Program-made: the position numbers and the translations under genes | Assembly: GCA_050012775.1 (NCBI GenBank) | Contig: JBEKGN010000009.1 | Location: forward strand, 1 to 64,000 | DNA: 64,000 bases | Direction of reading: 5' to 3' | Source of the DNA: Roseiarcus sp050012775 | Lineage (GTDB): Bacteria; Pseudomonadota; Alphaproteobacteria; Rhizobiales; Beijerinckiaceae | Notes under the pieces: generated by a model | The model's input: the letters and a program-made list of their open reading frames with translations, nothing else | The model's database searches: none | Told to the model about the DNA's origin: nothing | Shown here: piece after piece, positions 26,143 through 35,781 of the stretch | How positions within the stretch are numbered: the first letter of the stretch is position 1 | Layout: each line of letters starts with the position of its first letter

Positions 26143-28074
26143 CTATGCCGCTTTGCTCTTCGCCCGCGCCGGCCGCCCCGCCTTCGCCGGCGCCGCCTTC
26201 TCGTCGAACAGCTCGGCGAGCTTCTCCGTCATCGCGCCGCCGAGCTCCTCGGCGTCGACGATCGTCACGGCGCGGCGATAATAGCGGGTGACGTCGTGGC
26301 CGATGCCGATGGCGATCAGCTCCACCGGCGAACGCGTCTCGATCTCCTCGATGACATAACGCAGATGGCGCTCGAGATAATTGCCGGAATTGACCGAAAG
26401 CGTCGAATCGTCGACCGGCGCGCCGTCGGAAATCATCATCAGAATCTTGCGCTGCTCGGCGCGCCCGAGCAGGCGTTGATGCGCCCAATCGAGCGCCTCG
26501 CCGTCGATGTTCTCCTTGAGCAAGCCCTCGCGCATCATCAGGCCGAGGTTCTTGCGCGCGCGCCGCCACGGCGCGTCGGCGCTCTTGTAGATGAGATGGC
26601 GCAGATCGTTCAGTCGGCCGGGATTGGCCGGCTTGCCCGCCTGCAGCCAAGCCTCGCGCGACTGGCCGCCCTTCCACGCTCGGGTGGTGAAGCCGAGAAT
26701 CTCGACCTTGACGCCGCAGCGCTCCAGCGTGCGCGCCAGGATGTCGGCGCAGGTCGCCGCGACCGTGATCGGGCGACCGCGCATCGAGCCGGAATTGTCG
26801 ATCAGCAGCGTCACCACGGTGTCGCGGAAGTCCATGTCCTTCTCGCGCTTGAAGGAGAGAGGCTGTTGCGAATCGATGACGACGCGCGGCAGGCGCGCCG
26901 TGTCGAGGATGCCCTCTTCGAGATCGAACTCCCAGGAGCGGTTCTGCTGCGCCATCAGCCGGCGCTGCAACCGGTTGGCGAGGCGCGAGACGACGCTGGA
27001 GAGGTTCTGCAGCTGCTTGTCGAGATAGTCGCGCAGACGCTGCAATTCGTCGGGCTCGCAAAGATCCTCGGCGTTGACCACCTCGTCGAATTTCGTCGTA
27101 TAGGCCTTGTAGTCGGGCCCGCGCCGCTCGGCGCCCGACGAGGGCGACGGCCGGTTCTCGGCCGCCTCTTCGGATTCGCCGGCCTCGGCTTCATCAGGAA
27201 ATTCGGCCGAGGGCGCGTCGGCGGCCTCCATCGCGCCCTCTTCGAGCTCGTCGGCGGACTCGTCCGACGTCTCCATCTCCATCGCGTCCTTGGATTCCTG
27301 GTCCTCGCCCTCGCCTTCGCCCTGATCGGCGTTCTCGGGCGGCGCGTTCTCCTCGGAGGTCTCCTCGTTCTCGTCGGCGTCGGCCTCCGATTCGCTGGCC
27401 ATGTCGAGCGAGGCGAGCAGCCGATGCACGGACTTGGCGAAGGCGCGCTGGTCGAGAATCGCGGGATCGAGCTTGTCGAGCTCGGCGCCCGCCTTGGATT
27501 CGACGTAGGGGCGCCACAGCTCCACCAGCCGCTGAGCGCCCGCCGGCGGCTTGAGGCCGGTCAGCCTTTCCCGCACCAGCATCGCGACCGCGTCCTCCAG
27601 CGGCGCCTCGTCGCGATCGCGCGCCTCGGCGAAGGGGCTGCGATGATAGCGGTCGTCGAGCATCGCCGTGAGATTCGAGGCGACGCCCTCCATGCGCCGC
27701 GCGCCGATCGCCTCGACGCGCGCCTGCTCGACCGAGTCGAACAGCGCGCGCGCCGCCGGATTGAGCGGCGCATAGCGCCGGTGGACCGTCTCGTTGTGGC
27801 AGGCCAGGCGCAGCGCCATCGAATCGGCGAGGCCGCGCAGGATCGCCGCCTCACGCGGATTGGGCTTGCGCGGCGGTTCGGGCAGGCGCGCCCGCGCGCC
27901 CTCGGGGCCGGTGACGAGGGCGGGCTTGTCGGCGGTGAAGGCGATCTCCAGCTCGGGATGGCGGGCCATCGCGCGCGTGCACGAGGCAAGCGCGCGCTTG
28001 AACGGCTCGTTCGGCGCTTCCGCCTTGCCGGCGGGCCTGCGGTTGCTGCTGGGTTTGACGTCGACCGTCGCCAT
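26143..28074 (-). CDS. cobT: Cobaltochelatase subunit CobT
   Basis: Chaperone-type subunit of the ATP-dependent cobalt chelatase (CobNST) that inserts cobalt into hydrogenobyrinic acid a,c-diamide in the aerobic B12 pathway. 643 residues: an N-terminal helical domain, a strongly acidic Glu/Asp-rich stretch at about residues 215-320, and a C-terminal von Willebrand A domain with the MIDAS motif DNSGSMRG near residue 421. The layout and length match CobT of Pseudomonas denitrificans/Brucella. cobS lies 15 bases upstream; cobN is not in the window. The stop converges on the PaaK-like gene. Confidence 0.95.
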   Translation of the reverse strand: MATVDVKPSSNRRPAGKAEAPNEPFKRALASCTRAMARHPELEIAFTADKPALVTGPEGARARLPEPPRKPNPREAAILRGLADSMALRLACHNETVHRRYAPLNPAARALFDSVEQARVEAIGARRMEGVASNLTAMLDDRYHRSPFAEARDRDEAPLEDAVAMLVRERLTGLKPPAGAQRLVELWRPYVESKAGAELDKLDPAILDQRAFAKSVHRLLASLDMASESEADADENEETSEENAPPENADQGEGEGEDQESKDAMEMETSDESADELEEGAMEAADAPSAEFPDEAEAGESEEAAENRPSPSSGAERRGPDYKAYTTKFDEVVNAEDLCEPDELQRLRDYLDKQLQNLSSVVSRLANRLQRRLMAQQNRSWEFDLEEGILDTARLPRVVIDSQQPLSFKREKDMDFRDTVVTLLIDNSGSMRGRPITVAATCADILARTLERCGVKVEILGFTTRAWKGGQSREAWLQAGKPANPGRLNDLRHLIYKSADAPWRRARKNLGLMMREGLLKENIDGEALDWAHQRLLGRAEQRKILMMISDGAPVDDSTLSVNSGNYLERHLRYVIEEIETRSPVELIAIGIGHDVTRYYRRAVTIVDAEELGGAMTEKLAELFDEKAAPAKAGRPARAKSKAA

Positions 28075-28089
28075 CGAGGGCGCCCTATT

Positions 28090-29103
28090 TCAGGTGAGCG
28101 CGACGTTCAACGCGCTTTCCGGCAATTCCTGGCCGAAGCAGCGCTGATAGAATTCGGCCACCAGCGTGCGCTCGAGCTCGTCGCATTTGTTGAGGAAGGT
28201 CAGGCGGAAGGCGAAGCCGACGTTCTTGAAGATTTCGGCGTTCTCCGCCCAGGTGATCACCGTGCGCGGGCTCATCACCGTCGACAGGTCGCCGTTGATG
28301 AAGGCGTTGCGCGTGAGATCGGCGACGCGCACCATCTTGTTGACGATATCGCGGCCCTCCTTGCCCGTGCGGTAGTGCGGCGCCTTGGCGAGCACGATTT
28401 CGACTTCCTTGTCGTGCGGGAGATAGTTGAGCGTCGCGACGATCGACCAGCGGTCCATTTGCCCCTGATTGATCTGCTGCGTGCCGTGATAGAGCCCCGA
28501 CGTGTCGCCGAGCCCGATCGTGTTGGCGGTGGCGAACAGCCGGAACCCCGGGTGCGGGCGGATGACGCGGCGCTGATCGAGCAGCGTCAGCCGGCCCGAG
28601 ACTTCGAGCACGCGCTGGATGACGAACATCACGTCGGGGCGGCCGGCGTCATATTCGTCGAAACACAGGGCGATATTGTTCTGCAGCGCCCAGGGCAGGA
28701 TGCCGTCGCGAAATTCGGTGATCTGCTTGCCGTCCTTCAGCACGATCGCGTCCTTGCCGACGAGATCGATGCGCGAGACGTGGCTATCGAGATTGATGCG
28801 CACCAGCGGCCAGTTCAGCCGGGCGGCGACCTGTTCGATGTGCGTCGACTTGCCGGTGCCGTGATAGCCGGCGATCATCACGCGGCGATTGAAGGCGAAG
28901 CCGGCGAGGATCGCCAGCGTCGTGTCGCGATCGAAGAGATAGTCGGGATCGAGATCCGGCACATGCTCGTCGACGCCCGAATAGGCCGGCGCTTCCATGT
29001 CCGAATCGATGTTGAACACTTTTCGCACGGAAATTCGTCTGTCCGGCGCCCCGGCGACGATTGGCGGCGTTTCGATCGGCGACGGCGTATTCGCGGCTTT
29101 CAT
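28090..29103 (-). CDS. cobS: Cobaltochelatase subunit CobS (AAA+ ATPase)
   Basis: MoxR-like AAA+ ATPase that forms rings with CobT and drives cobalt insertion by CobN. 337 residues: Walker A GYHGTGKST, Walker B IALCFDEYD, sensor ATANTIGLGDTSGLYHGT, and an arginine finger region near QMDRWSIV. The N-terminus ISVRKVFNIDSDMEAPAYSG is characteristic of CobS. Co-transcribed with cobT. The J-domain gene is 128 bases upstream in the same direction, an order often kept in Hyphomicrobiales. Confidence 0.96.
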   Translation of the reverse strand: MKAANTPSPIETPPIVAGAPDRRISVRKVFNIDSDMEAPAYSGVDEHVPDLDPDYLFDRDTTLAILAGFAFNRRVMIAGYHGTGKSTHIEQVAARLNWPLVRINLDSHVSRIDLVGKDAIVLKDGKQITEFRDGILPWALQNNIALCFDEYDAGRPDVMFVIQRVLEVSGRLTLLDQRRVIRPHPGFRLFATANTIGLGDTSGLYHGTQQINQGQMDRWSIVATLNYLPHDKEVEIVLAKAPHYRTGKEGRDIVNKMVRVADLTRNAFINGDLSTVMSPRTVITWAENAEIFKNVGFAFRLTFLNKCDELERTLVAEFYQRCFGQELPESALNVALT

Positions 29104-29231
29104 CTGTCCTCCATGCCCCGCCGCCCAAGCGGCGGCGCGACGTTCCTATATCGACCATTTCGTCCCCGACGACAGGCCAGCCGCGAACTCGCGTTTTCGC
29201 GAATTCCAGCGCGGGGGCCTCCGAGCGGCTT

Positions 29232-29828
29232 TCAAACCAGCTTGTTCGCCCTCAGGTAATTATAGGCCTGAATGATTTCGCGCAATTTGTCTTCGGACGA
29301 GCGGTCGCCGCCGTTGGCGTCGGGGTGATGGCGCTTGACCAGCTCCTTATAGCGCGCCTTGATCTTGATCTCGGTCGCGTTGGCGTCGAGTTCGAGCGTG
29401 AACAGCGCTTTCAGCGCGAGCGCGTTGTAACGAGGCGCCTGCGCCGCGTCGCCGGTCCGCCGGGCGCCGCGCCGGCGCATCGAGCGCGCCTCCGCAAAGA
29501 CGGTCTCGTCGACGTGCTGGGCGCCCTGCGCGCCGCCGCGCGGACCCATTTTCCAGGTCGGCCGGTGGCCGATCGTCTCCGCCTGGCGAAACTTGGCGAG
29601 CGATTCGTCGTCCATCCCGCGAAAATAGTCGTAAGTGGCGTTATATTCCCGGACATGGTCCATGCAGAAACAGAAATATTCGTTCTCGCGGTCGCGCCCT
29701 TTGGGCGCGCGGAATACGCCCTCGGCCGTGCAGCCGGGAAAGCTGCAAGGGGTGGCCGGGGTCGGCTCGGCGGGTTTGCGGGTGGGTTTGACCCGTATCC
29801 GATCGAAAAGTCGCGAATTGAGATCCAT
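29232..29828 (-). CDS. J-domain (DnaJ-like) protein with N-terminal cysteine cluster
   Basis: 198 residues. The J domain is at the C-terminus (about 135-198), with YKELVKRHHPDANGGDR carrying the HPD tripeptide needed to stimulate DnaK ATPase. The N-terminal half has cysteines in PCSFPGCTAEG and FCFCMDHVREYN that could bind a metal, then a helical region (YDYFRGMDDESLAKF). It lacks the G/F and zinc-finger regions of true DnaJ. Found beside cobS and bolA in related genomes. Partner and client are unknown. Confidence 0.87.
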   Translation of the reverse strand: MDLNSRLFDRIRVKPTRKPAEPTPATPCSFPGCTAEGVFRAPKGRDRENEYFCFCMDHVREYNATYDYFRGMDDESLAKFRQAETIGHRPTWKMGPRGGAQGAQHVDETVFAEARSMRRRGARRTGDAAQAPRYNALALKALFTLELDANATEIKIKARYKELVKRHHPDANGGDRSSEDKLREIIQAYNYLRANKLV

Positions 29829-30002
29829 AGGGAAACCTTAGGCGCCGACTCGCCGGCCGGCAAGCATCGAGTTGCGCAACGCCTCATTTTGGCGCCAAGC
29901 CGATAAGAACCCGTGACCAAAACGCCACGCACGGGCCTGTCTTTGACAAGTCGCGCGCCTCGGGGCAAGTCGCGCGGCCAAATCACTAGGGAACCGACCT
30001 CC

Positions 30003-30272
30003 ATGACCATGAAAGAACGGATCGCCGCCAAATTGACGCAGGGCCTGCACCCGTCAACCCTCGATATCGTCGACGAATCGGATCGCCACCAGGGCCATGC
30101 GGGCGCGCGCGAGGGCGGTGAAACTCATTACCGCGCTTATATCGTCAGCGAAAGCTTCGCCGGCAAGGGCCGAGTGGAGCGTCATCGCATTGTTTACGCC
30201 CTGCTCGCCGACGAATTCGCGGCCGGCGTCCACGCCCTCGCGTTGCGGACGCGGGCGCCCGGCGAGGCATGA
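30003..30272 (+). CDS. bolA: BolA family protein
   Basis: 89-residue BolA/IbaG-type protein with the class II KH-like fold. RIAAKLTQGLHPSTLDIVDES, then H-x-GH (RHQGHAG), ESFAGKGRVERHRIVYALL with the conserved histidine, and a short C-terminal helix. Such proteins bind Fe-S clusters together with monothiol glutaredoxins and act in iron handling or stress control. Start chosen at ATG 30003, the first M of MTMKERI. Divergent from the J-domain gene, overlaps the next gene by 4 bases (ATGA). Confidence 0.92.
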   Translation: MTMKERIAAKLTQGLHPSTLDIVDESDRHQGHAGAREGGETHYRAYIVSESFAGKGRVERHRIVYALLADEFAAGVHALALRTRAPGEA

Positions 30273-30850
30273 GCGAAACGCGCCCGGCGCCGGGATTCGG
30301 ACCTTACGCTTTCGAACTCACCGAGGACGAGGCGCGCATCGCCGCGGCGCGCTCGGGCCTGCGACGGGCGCTCGCGGGGCGGCTGACGTCAGCTCATTTC
30401 GCGCCGCTCGCCGTCTTCGTTCTGGCGATCGCCTTCATCGCGATTCTTGCGCTGACCGGGCTCGTCGGCCGGCGCCACGGCGAGATCGCGCTGTTGCTGG
30501 CGACGGGCGCCTTCATGGTCCAGCGCATGACCACGCGCAGGCGGTTCGCCGCCGCGCGGCGCGCCAGCCTCGCCGAAATTGAGGCGATGCGCGGCGCGGG
30601 GCGCCTCGTCCTGAGCGTCGACGAGACGGGCCTCGCCCTCGCCGGCGCGGCGCCCCTGGCGCGCTGGAATTTCGCCGATTGCCTCGAGGCCGAGGACGCC
30701 GGCGGCCTCATCTATCTCTGGCCGCGCTCGGGCCCGCCGGCGATCGTGCCGACCCGCGTCTTCGCCAGCGCCGAAGGCCCCGCGCGGCTCGTCGAATTCT
30801 TGCGCGCGCGCCTGCCGCGTCGCCTTGCCCTACCCCCTGCCGGTCGTTAG
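30269..30850 (+). CDS. YcxB-like membrane protein of unknown function
   Basis: 193 residues with two adjacent hydrophobic segments at about 45-65 and 70-88, then a soluble part with RLVLSVDETGLALAG and YLWPRSGPPAIVPTRVFAS, resembling the YcxB-type domain where a small beta domain follows two helices. No catalytic motif. ATGA overlap with bolA suggests one transcript, but I see no functional link. Confidence 0.7.
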   Translation: MSETRPAPGFGPYAFELTEDEARIAAARSGLRRALAGRLTSAHFAPLAVFVLAIAFIAILALTGLVGRRHGEIALLLATGAFMVQRMTTRRRFAAARRASLAEIEAMRGAGRLVLSVDETGLALAGAAPLARWNFADCLEAEDAGGLIYLWPRSGPPAIVPTRVFASAEGPARLVEFLRARLPRRLALPPAGR

Positions 30851-30884
30851 AACGCTTCGTCAGGCGCCAGGGAGTCGGGAGTCG

Positions 30885-32198
30885 ATGCGTATCGCAATGG
30901 TGGGCGCCGGCTACGTCGGCCTGGTCTCGGGCGCGTGCTTCGCCGATTTCGGCCACGAGGTCGTCTGCGTCGACAAAGACGCCGCCAAGATCGCCGCCTT
31001 GCGCGAAGGCCAGGCGCCGATTTACGAGCCCGGCCTCAGCGAGCTCGTCGTCGCCAACCAGCGCGCCGGCCGGCTTTTCTTCACCGCCGACATCGCAGAG
31101 GCTATGCGCGGCGCGAAGGCGGTGTTCATCGCGGTGGGCACGCCGACGCTTCCCGGCGACGGCGGAGCCGACATGCGCTACGTCTTTCAGGCGGCGCGCG
31201 AGATCGCCGACGTCATCGATTCCTTCGTCGTCGTCGTCAACAAGTCCACCTCGCCGATCGGCACCTGCGACGAAGTCGAGCGGCTGATCGGCGAACGCGC
31301 GCCCAAAGACCGTTTCGTCGTGGTCTCGAACCCGGAGTTCCTGCGCGAGGGCGCCGCGATCGACGATTTCAAACAGCCCGATCGCGTGGTTATCGGCGTC
31401 GAGGACGAGGCGGCGCGCCTCGTCATGCGCGAAATCTACCGGCCGCTCGAGCGCAACGGCAGCCCGATCGTCTATACGACCCGGCGAACCTCTGAGCTGA
31501 TCAAATACGCCGCCAACGTCTATCTCGCGATGAAGGTCACTTTCATCAACGAGATCGCCGATCTGTGCGAAAAGGTCGGCGGCGACGTGCTCGACGTGGC
31601 GCACGGCATCGGCCTGGACAAGCGCATCGGCCGCAAGTTTCTCAATCCCGGCCCCGGCTTCGGCGGCTCGTGCTTTCCCAAGGACACGTTGGCGCTGACG
31701 AAAATCGCCGCCGACGCGCGCTCGCCGATGCGCCTCGTGGAAACGCTGGTCGACGTCAACGAGAAGCGCAAGGTCGCGATGGCGCACAAGATCATCAAGG
31801 CGTGCGGCGGCTCGGTCGCCGGCAAGACGATCGCGACGCTCGGCCTGACCTACAAGCCGAACACCGACGACATGCGCGACGCCCCCAGCCTCGTCATCGT
31901 CCCGATCCTGCAAGCCCATGGCGCGCGGATCGTCGCCTTCGACCCGGAAGGCGCCAAGTCGGCCGAGGCGCTGCTGCCCGGCGTCGAATTCGCCAGCGGC
32001 CCTTACGCCTGCCTCGAAGGGGCGGACGCCCTCGTCGTCATCACCGAATGGGACGCGTTTCGCGCGCTCGATCTCGCGCGCGTCAAGGCCGCCATGCGCG
32101 ACCCCGTGGTCGTCGACCTGCGCAACGTCTATTCCATGGAAACGATGAGCGCGCTCGGCTTCCGCTACGAGGGCGTCGGGCGAGGGGCGGGGGCGTAA
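30885..32198 (+). CDS. ugd: UDP-glucose 6-dehydrogenase
   Basis: Oxidises UDP-glucose to UDP-glucuronate with 2 NAD+, for exopolysaccharide, LPS or lipid sugars. 437 residues: Rossmann start MRIAMVGAGYVGLVSGACFA, NKSTSPIGT, FVVVSNPEFLREGAAIDDF, the catalytic cysteine in PGPGFGGSCFPKDT, and C-terminal GLTYKPNTDDMRDAPS. I chose ATG 30885; the frame extends 20 codons upstream without family match. No glycosyltransferases are adjacent, so it appears to be a stand-alone gene. Confidence 0.95.
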   Translation: MRIAMVGAGYVGLVSGACFADFGHEVVCVDKDAAKIAALREGQAPIYEPGLSELVVANQRAGRLFFTADIAEAMRGAKAVFIAVGTPTLPGDGGADMRYVFQAAREIADVIDSFVVVVNKSTSPIGTCDEVERLIGERAPKDRFVVVSNPEFLREGAAIDDFKQPDRVVIGVEDEAARLVMREIYRPLERNGSPIVYTTRRTSELIKYAANVYLAMKVTFINEIADLCEKVGGDVLDVAHGIGLDKRIGRKFLNPGPGFGGSCFPKDTLALTKIAADARSPMRLVETLVDVNEKRKVAMAHKIIKACGGSVAGKTIATLGLTYKPNTDDMRDAPSLVIVPILQAHGARIVAFDPEGAKSAEALLPGVEFASGPYACLEGADALVVITEWDAFRALDLARVKAAMRDPVVVDLRNVYSMETMSALGFRYEGVGRGAGA

Positions 32199-32250
32199 TG
32201 CCAATTCCGAGGACTTGCAACCGCCGTCTTGCCCGGCTTCGAGCTTCGCG

Positions 32251-32281
32251 GATGGCCGGGACAACAAGCCCGGCACTGACG
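32251..32281. repeat. Degraded half copy of the MAGLVPAIH palindromic repeat
   Basis: GATGGCCGGGACAACAAGCC and the following CGGCACTGACG match the right arm of the element at 5901-5934 with small insertions. It lies between the ugd stop and the toxin gene. Confidence 0.6.
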
Positions 32282-32283
32282 TG

Positions 32284-32586
32284 TCATTGAGTCCGGCCGT
32301 TGGTATAAGTTCGCCAAGGCTTTCGTGCGCCGTGTCGAATGTGCACGACCCACACCTCATCGGCCTCGACGATCCAGTATACGAGATAGGGATATCCGCC
32401 GACCGGCAGTCCGCGCGTCGCGCCTCTTCCCGTTGCGTGACCCACGTTCGGATGCTGTCCGATGGCATCGATCGCGCGCTTGATCGCGAGCTTCACATTG
32501 CGGGCGCCTCGAGGACTTCGCTCGTCGAGGTATTCCAGGATTTTCGCGAGGTCGTCTCGCGCGCGCCGCGAATAGCGGACGATCAT
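32284..32586 (-). CDS. RelE/ParE family toxin
   Basis: 100-residue protein of the ParE group. It starts MIVRYSRRARDDLAKILEYL and continues with the ParE pattern SPRGARNVKLAIKRAI, then RGLPVGGYPYLVYWIVEADEV and VVHIRHGARKPW. ParE toxins poison gyrase, RelE toxins cleave mRNA at the ribosome; the IRHGAR.P end favours ParE. It follows its antitoxin with a 4-base ATGA overlap (32583-32586), the typical module arrangement. Confidence 0.85.
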   Translation of the reverse strand: MIVRYSRRARDDLAKILEYLDERSPRGARNVKLAIKRAIDAIGQHPNVGHATGRGATRGLPVGGYPYLVYWIVEADEVWVVHIRHGARKPWRTYTNGRTQ

Positions 32587-32810
32587 AGTCCGTGACGTTT
32601 CCAGAGCGCGGCGATGTCCGCGTCGGACGCGAACTCTCCGCGCCCCGCTTGCGCCAGGCCTTCGTCGATGGCCGCGGCGGTTTCTTCGTCGAGAGGGATC
32701 GGCGCATTGCGCGTCTCGATCGCCCACAGCAGCATTTCCGCCGCCTCGTCCTGATCCGCATCGGGCAGTTTGCGGACTTTTTCAATCGCCTGATCGAGAA
32801 GCTTGGTCAT
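32583..32810 (-). CDS. Antitoxin of the ParE/RelE module
   Basis: 75-residue acidic protein starting MTKLLDQAIEKVRKLPDADQ, followed by DEAAEMLLWAIE, then LDEETAAAIDEGLAQAGRGEF and a C-terminal LWKRHGL. This addiction-module form is common upstream of ParE genes in alphaproteobacteria. It should bind and neutralise the toxin and help repress the operon. Its start is 5-18 bases from the palindrome at 32815-32828. Confidence 0.82.
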   Translation of the reverse strand: MTKLLDQAIEKVRKLPDADQDEAAEMLLWAIETRNAPIPLDEETAAAIDEGLAQAGRGEFASDADIAALWKRHGL

Positions 32811-32814
32811 GTAT

Positions 32815-32828
32815 TCATGCTATCATGA
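32815..32828. promoter_or_regulatory. Palindrome upstream of the toxin-antitoxin genes (candidate operator)
   Basis: Inverted repeat TCATG-CTAT-CATGA, 4 bases before the antitoxin start codon on the minus strand. Toxin-antitoxin complexes commonly bind such sites to autoregulate. No tested site is known to me, so this is positional inference. Confidence 0.4.
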
Positions 32829-32866
32829 CAGTTGCGGCGAGGACAAACCTCGGCGCGGAACGCCAT

Positions 32867-32895
32867 TTGACTTCCCGCGCCCGCGCTCGTAAAAG
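32867..32895 (+). promoter_or_regulatory. Likely promoter of ffh-rpsP-rimM
   Basis: TTGACT (32867-32872), 17-base spacer, TAAAAG (32890-32895), 143 bases before the ffh ATG. The leader between them has no open frame I would support. Confidence 0.45.
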
Positions 32896-33038
32896 CGCCG
32901 CCTATCTTCGTCAGGTCTTTTACCTCGTCGATCAGCCGTCTGTCCCCCTGAGGCCAGCGGTCGCCGTCCGGCAGCGCGTCGCGCCCCCGGGCGCGTTCGG
33001 CGTTGTCTCGGGGCTGACGAGCCATTTGGAGCGAACCC

Positions 33039-34613
<1,575 letters not shown>

Positions 34614-34676
34614 CGCCCCTCGTCGCTTCGCATGTCCCCTAACCCAAGTTCGTGAGATCAACCGGAAGGAAATGAA

Positions 34677-35036
34677 ATGTCCCTGAAAATCCGTCTCTCC
34701 CGCGGCGGCGCGAAGAAGCGCCCGTTCTATCGCATCGTCGTCGCCGACGCGCGCATGCCGCGCGACGGCCGCTTCGTCGAGAAGATCGGCACCTTCGATC
34801 CCGTCAAGCCCAAGGACGACGCCGCGCGTCTGGTGCTCGACGCCGAGAAGGCCAAGGCCTGGCTCGCCAAGGGCGCGCAGCCGACCGACCGCGTGCTGCG
34901 TCTGCTCGACAGCCTCGGCATCGCCAAGCGCGAGGCGCGCCACAATCCCGAGAAGGCTCAGCCGAAGAAGAAGGCGCAGGAGCGCGCCGCCGCGGCGGTC
35001 GCCGCCGCCGAGAAGGCCGCCGCCGCGGCCGGCTGA
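34677..35036 (+). CDS. rpsP: 30S ribosomal protein S16
   Basis: 119-residue S16: MSLKIRLSRGGAKKRPFYRI, then VVADARMPRDGRFVEKIGTF, PTDRVLRLLDSLGI, and an Ala/Lys-rich C-terminal tail typical of alphaproteobacteria. GGAAGGAAAT precedes the ATG. It lies 63 bases after ffh and 10 bases before rimM. Needed for assembly of the 30S body. Confidence 0.97.
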   Translation: MSLKIRLSRGGAKKRPFYRIVVADARMPRDGRFVEKIGTFDPVKPKDDAARLVLDAEKAKAWLAKGAQPTDRVLRLLDSLGIAKREARHNPEKAQPKKKAQERAAAAVAAAEKAAAAAG

Positions 35037-35046
35037 TCGCGCAGCC

Positions 35047-35577
35047 GTGCCGACGCCCCCGCGTCTCGTCCTCCTCGGCGTCTTCGGCGCCGCGCAGGGC
35101 GTGCGCGGCGAAGTGCGGGTCAAGTCCTACACCGAGGATCCCAAGGCGATCGGCGCCTATGGCGCGCTGATCGACAGGGCCGGCGCGCGCGCCTTCGTCT
35201 TCGAGTCGCTGCGCGCGCTCAAGGACGACATGCTCGTCGCCCGCGTGAAGGGCGTCTCCACCCGCGAGGGCGCTGAGGCGCTGAACGGCGTCGAGATTTT
35301 CGCGCGCCGCGAGCAATTGCCGCCGCCCGCCGCGGACGAATTCTACTATGACGACCTCGTCGGCCTCGCCGCCGTGACGCGCGAAGGCTCGGCCCTCGGC
35401 CGCGTCGTCGCCCTGAGCAATTTCGGCGCGGGCGACATCTTGGAGATCGCGCCCGAGGGCGGCGGCGAGACCTTGCTGCTGCCGTTCACCCGGGCGGTCG
35501 CGGTCGAGATCGATTTCGCGCGCGGACGGATCGTGATCGAGCCGCCGCGCGAGGTCGAGGGCGAGGCGGTGGGATAG
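35047..35577 (+). CDS. rimM: Ribosome maturation factor RimM
   Basis: 16S rRNA processing factor that binds S19 and helps assemble the 30S head. 176 residues, starting with GTG at 35047: LLGVFGAAQGVRGEVRVKSY at the N-terminus, then KGVSTREGAEALNGVEIF, and FYYDDLVGLAAVT leading into the PRC-barrel half with LLLPFTRAVAVEIDF. In most bacteria trmD follows directly; here a large signalling gene intervenes. Confidence 0.95.
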   Translation: MPTPPRLVLLGVFGAAQGVRGEVRVKSYTEDPKAIGAYGALIDRAGARAFVFESLRALKDDMLVARVKGVSTREGAEALNGVEIFARREQLPPPAADEFYYDDLVGLAAVTREGSALGRVVALSNFGAGDILEIAPEGGGETLLLPFTRAVAVEIDFARGRIVIEPPREVEGEAVG

Positions 35578-35781
35578 GGCGGGCGCCGCAACTCGCTTCG
35601 AGACGCTGCGGCGTTAAGTGAGCGCGCTTGGCTGCAAATCTCGCCGCCCCCTCGCCATCCCCCTATAAATAAATGATTTTTTGTCGGCCTGCCGCGATTC
35701 AGGCCCGACGAATTGCAATCGTAACCTGCCGTTTACGTCTGCCGCACAATCTAATCCTAACAGAGAGGTCTGGTCGGCCCA

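Noticed and set aside
26296..29259. A 987-codon plus-strand open frame opposite cobT and cobS
   Set aside because: CobS and CobT on the minus strand are certain by motifs; the opposite frame has no recognisable domain.
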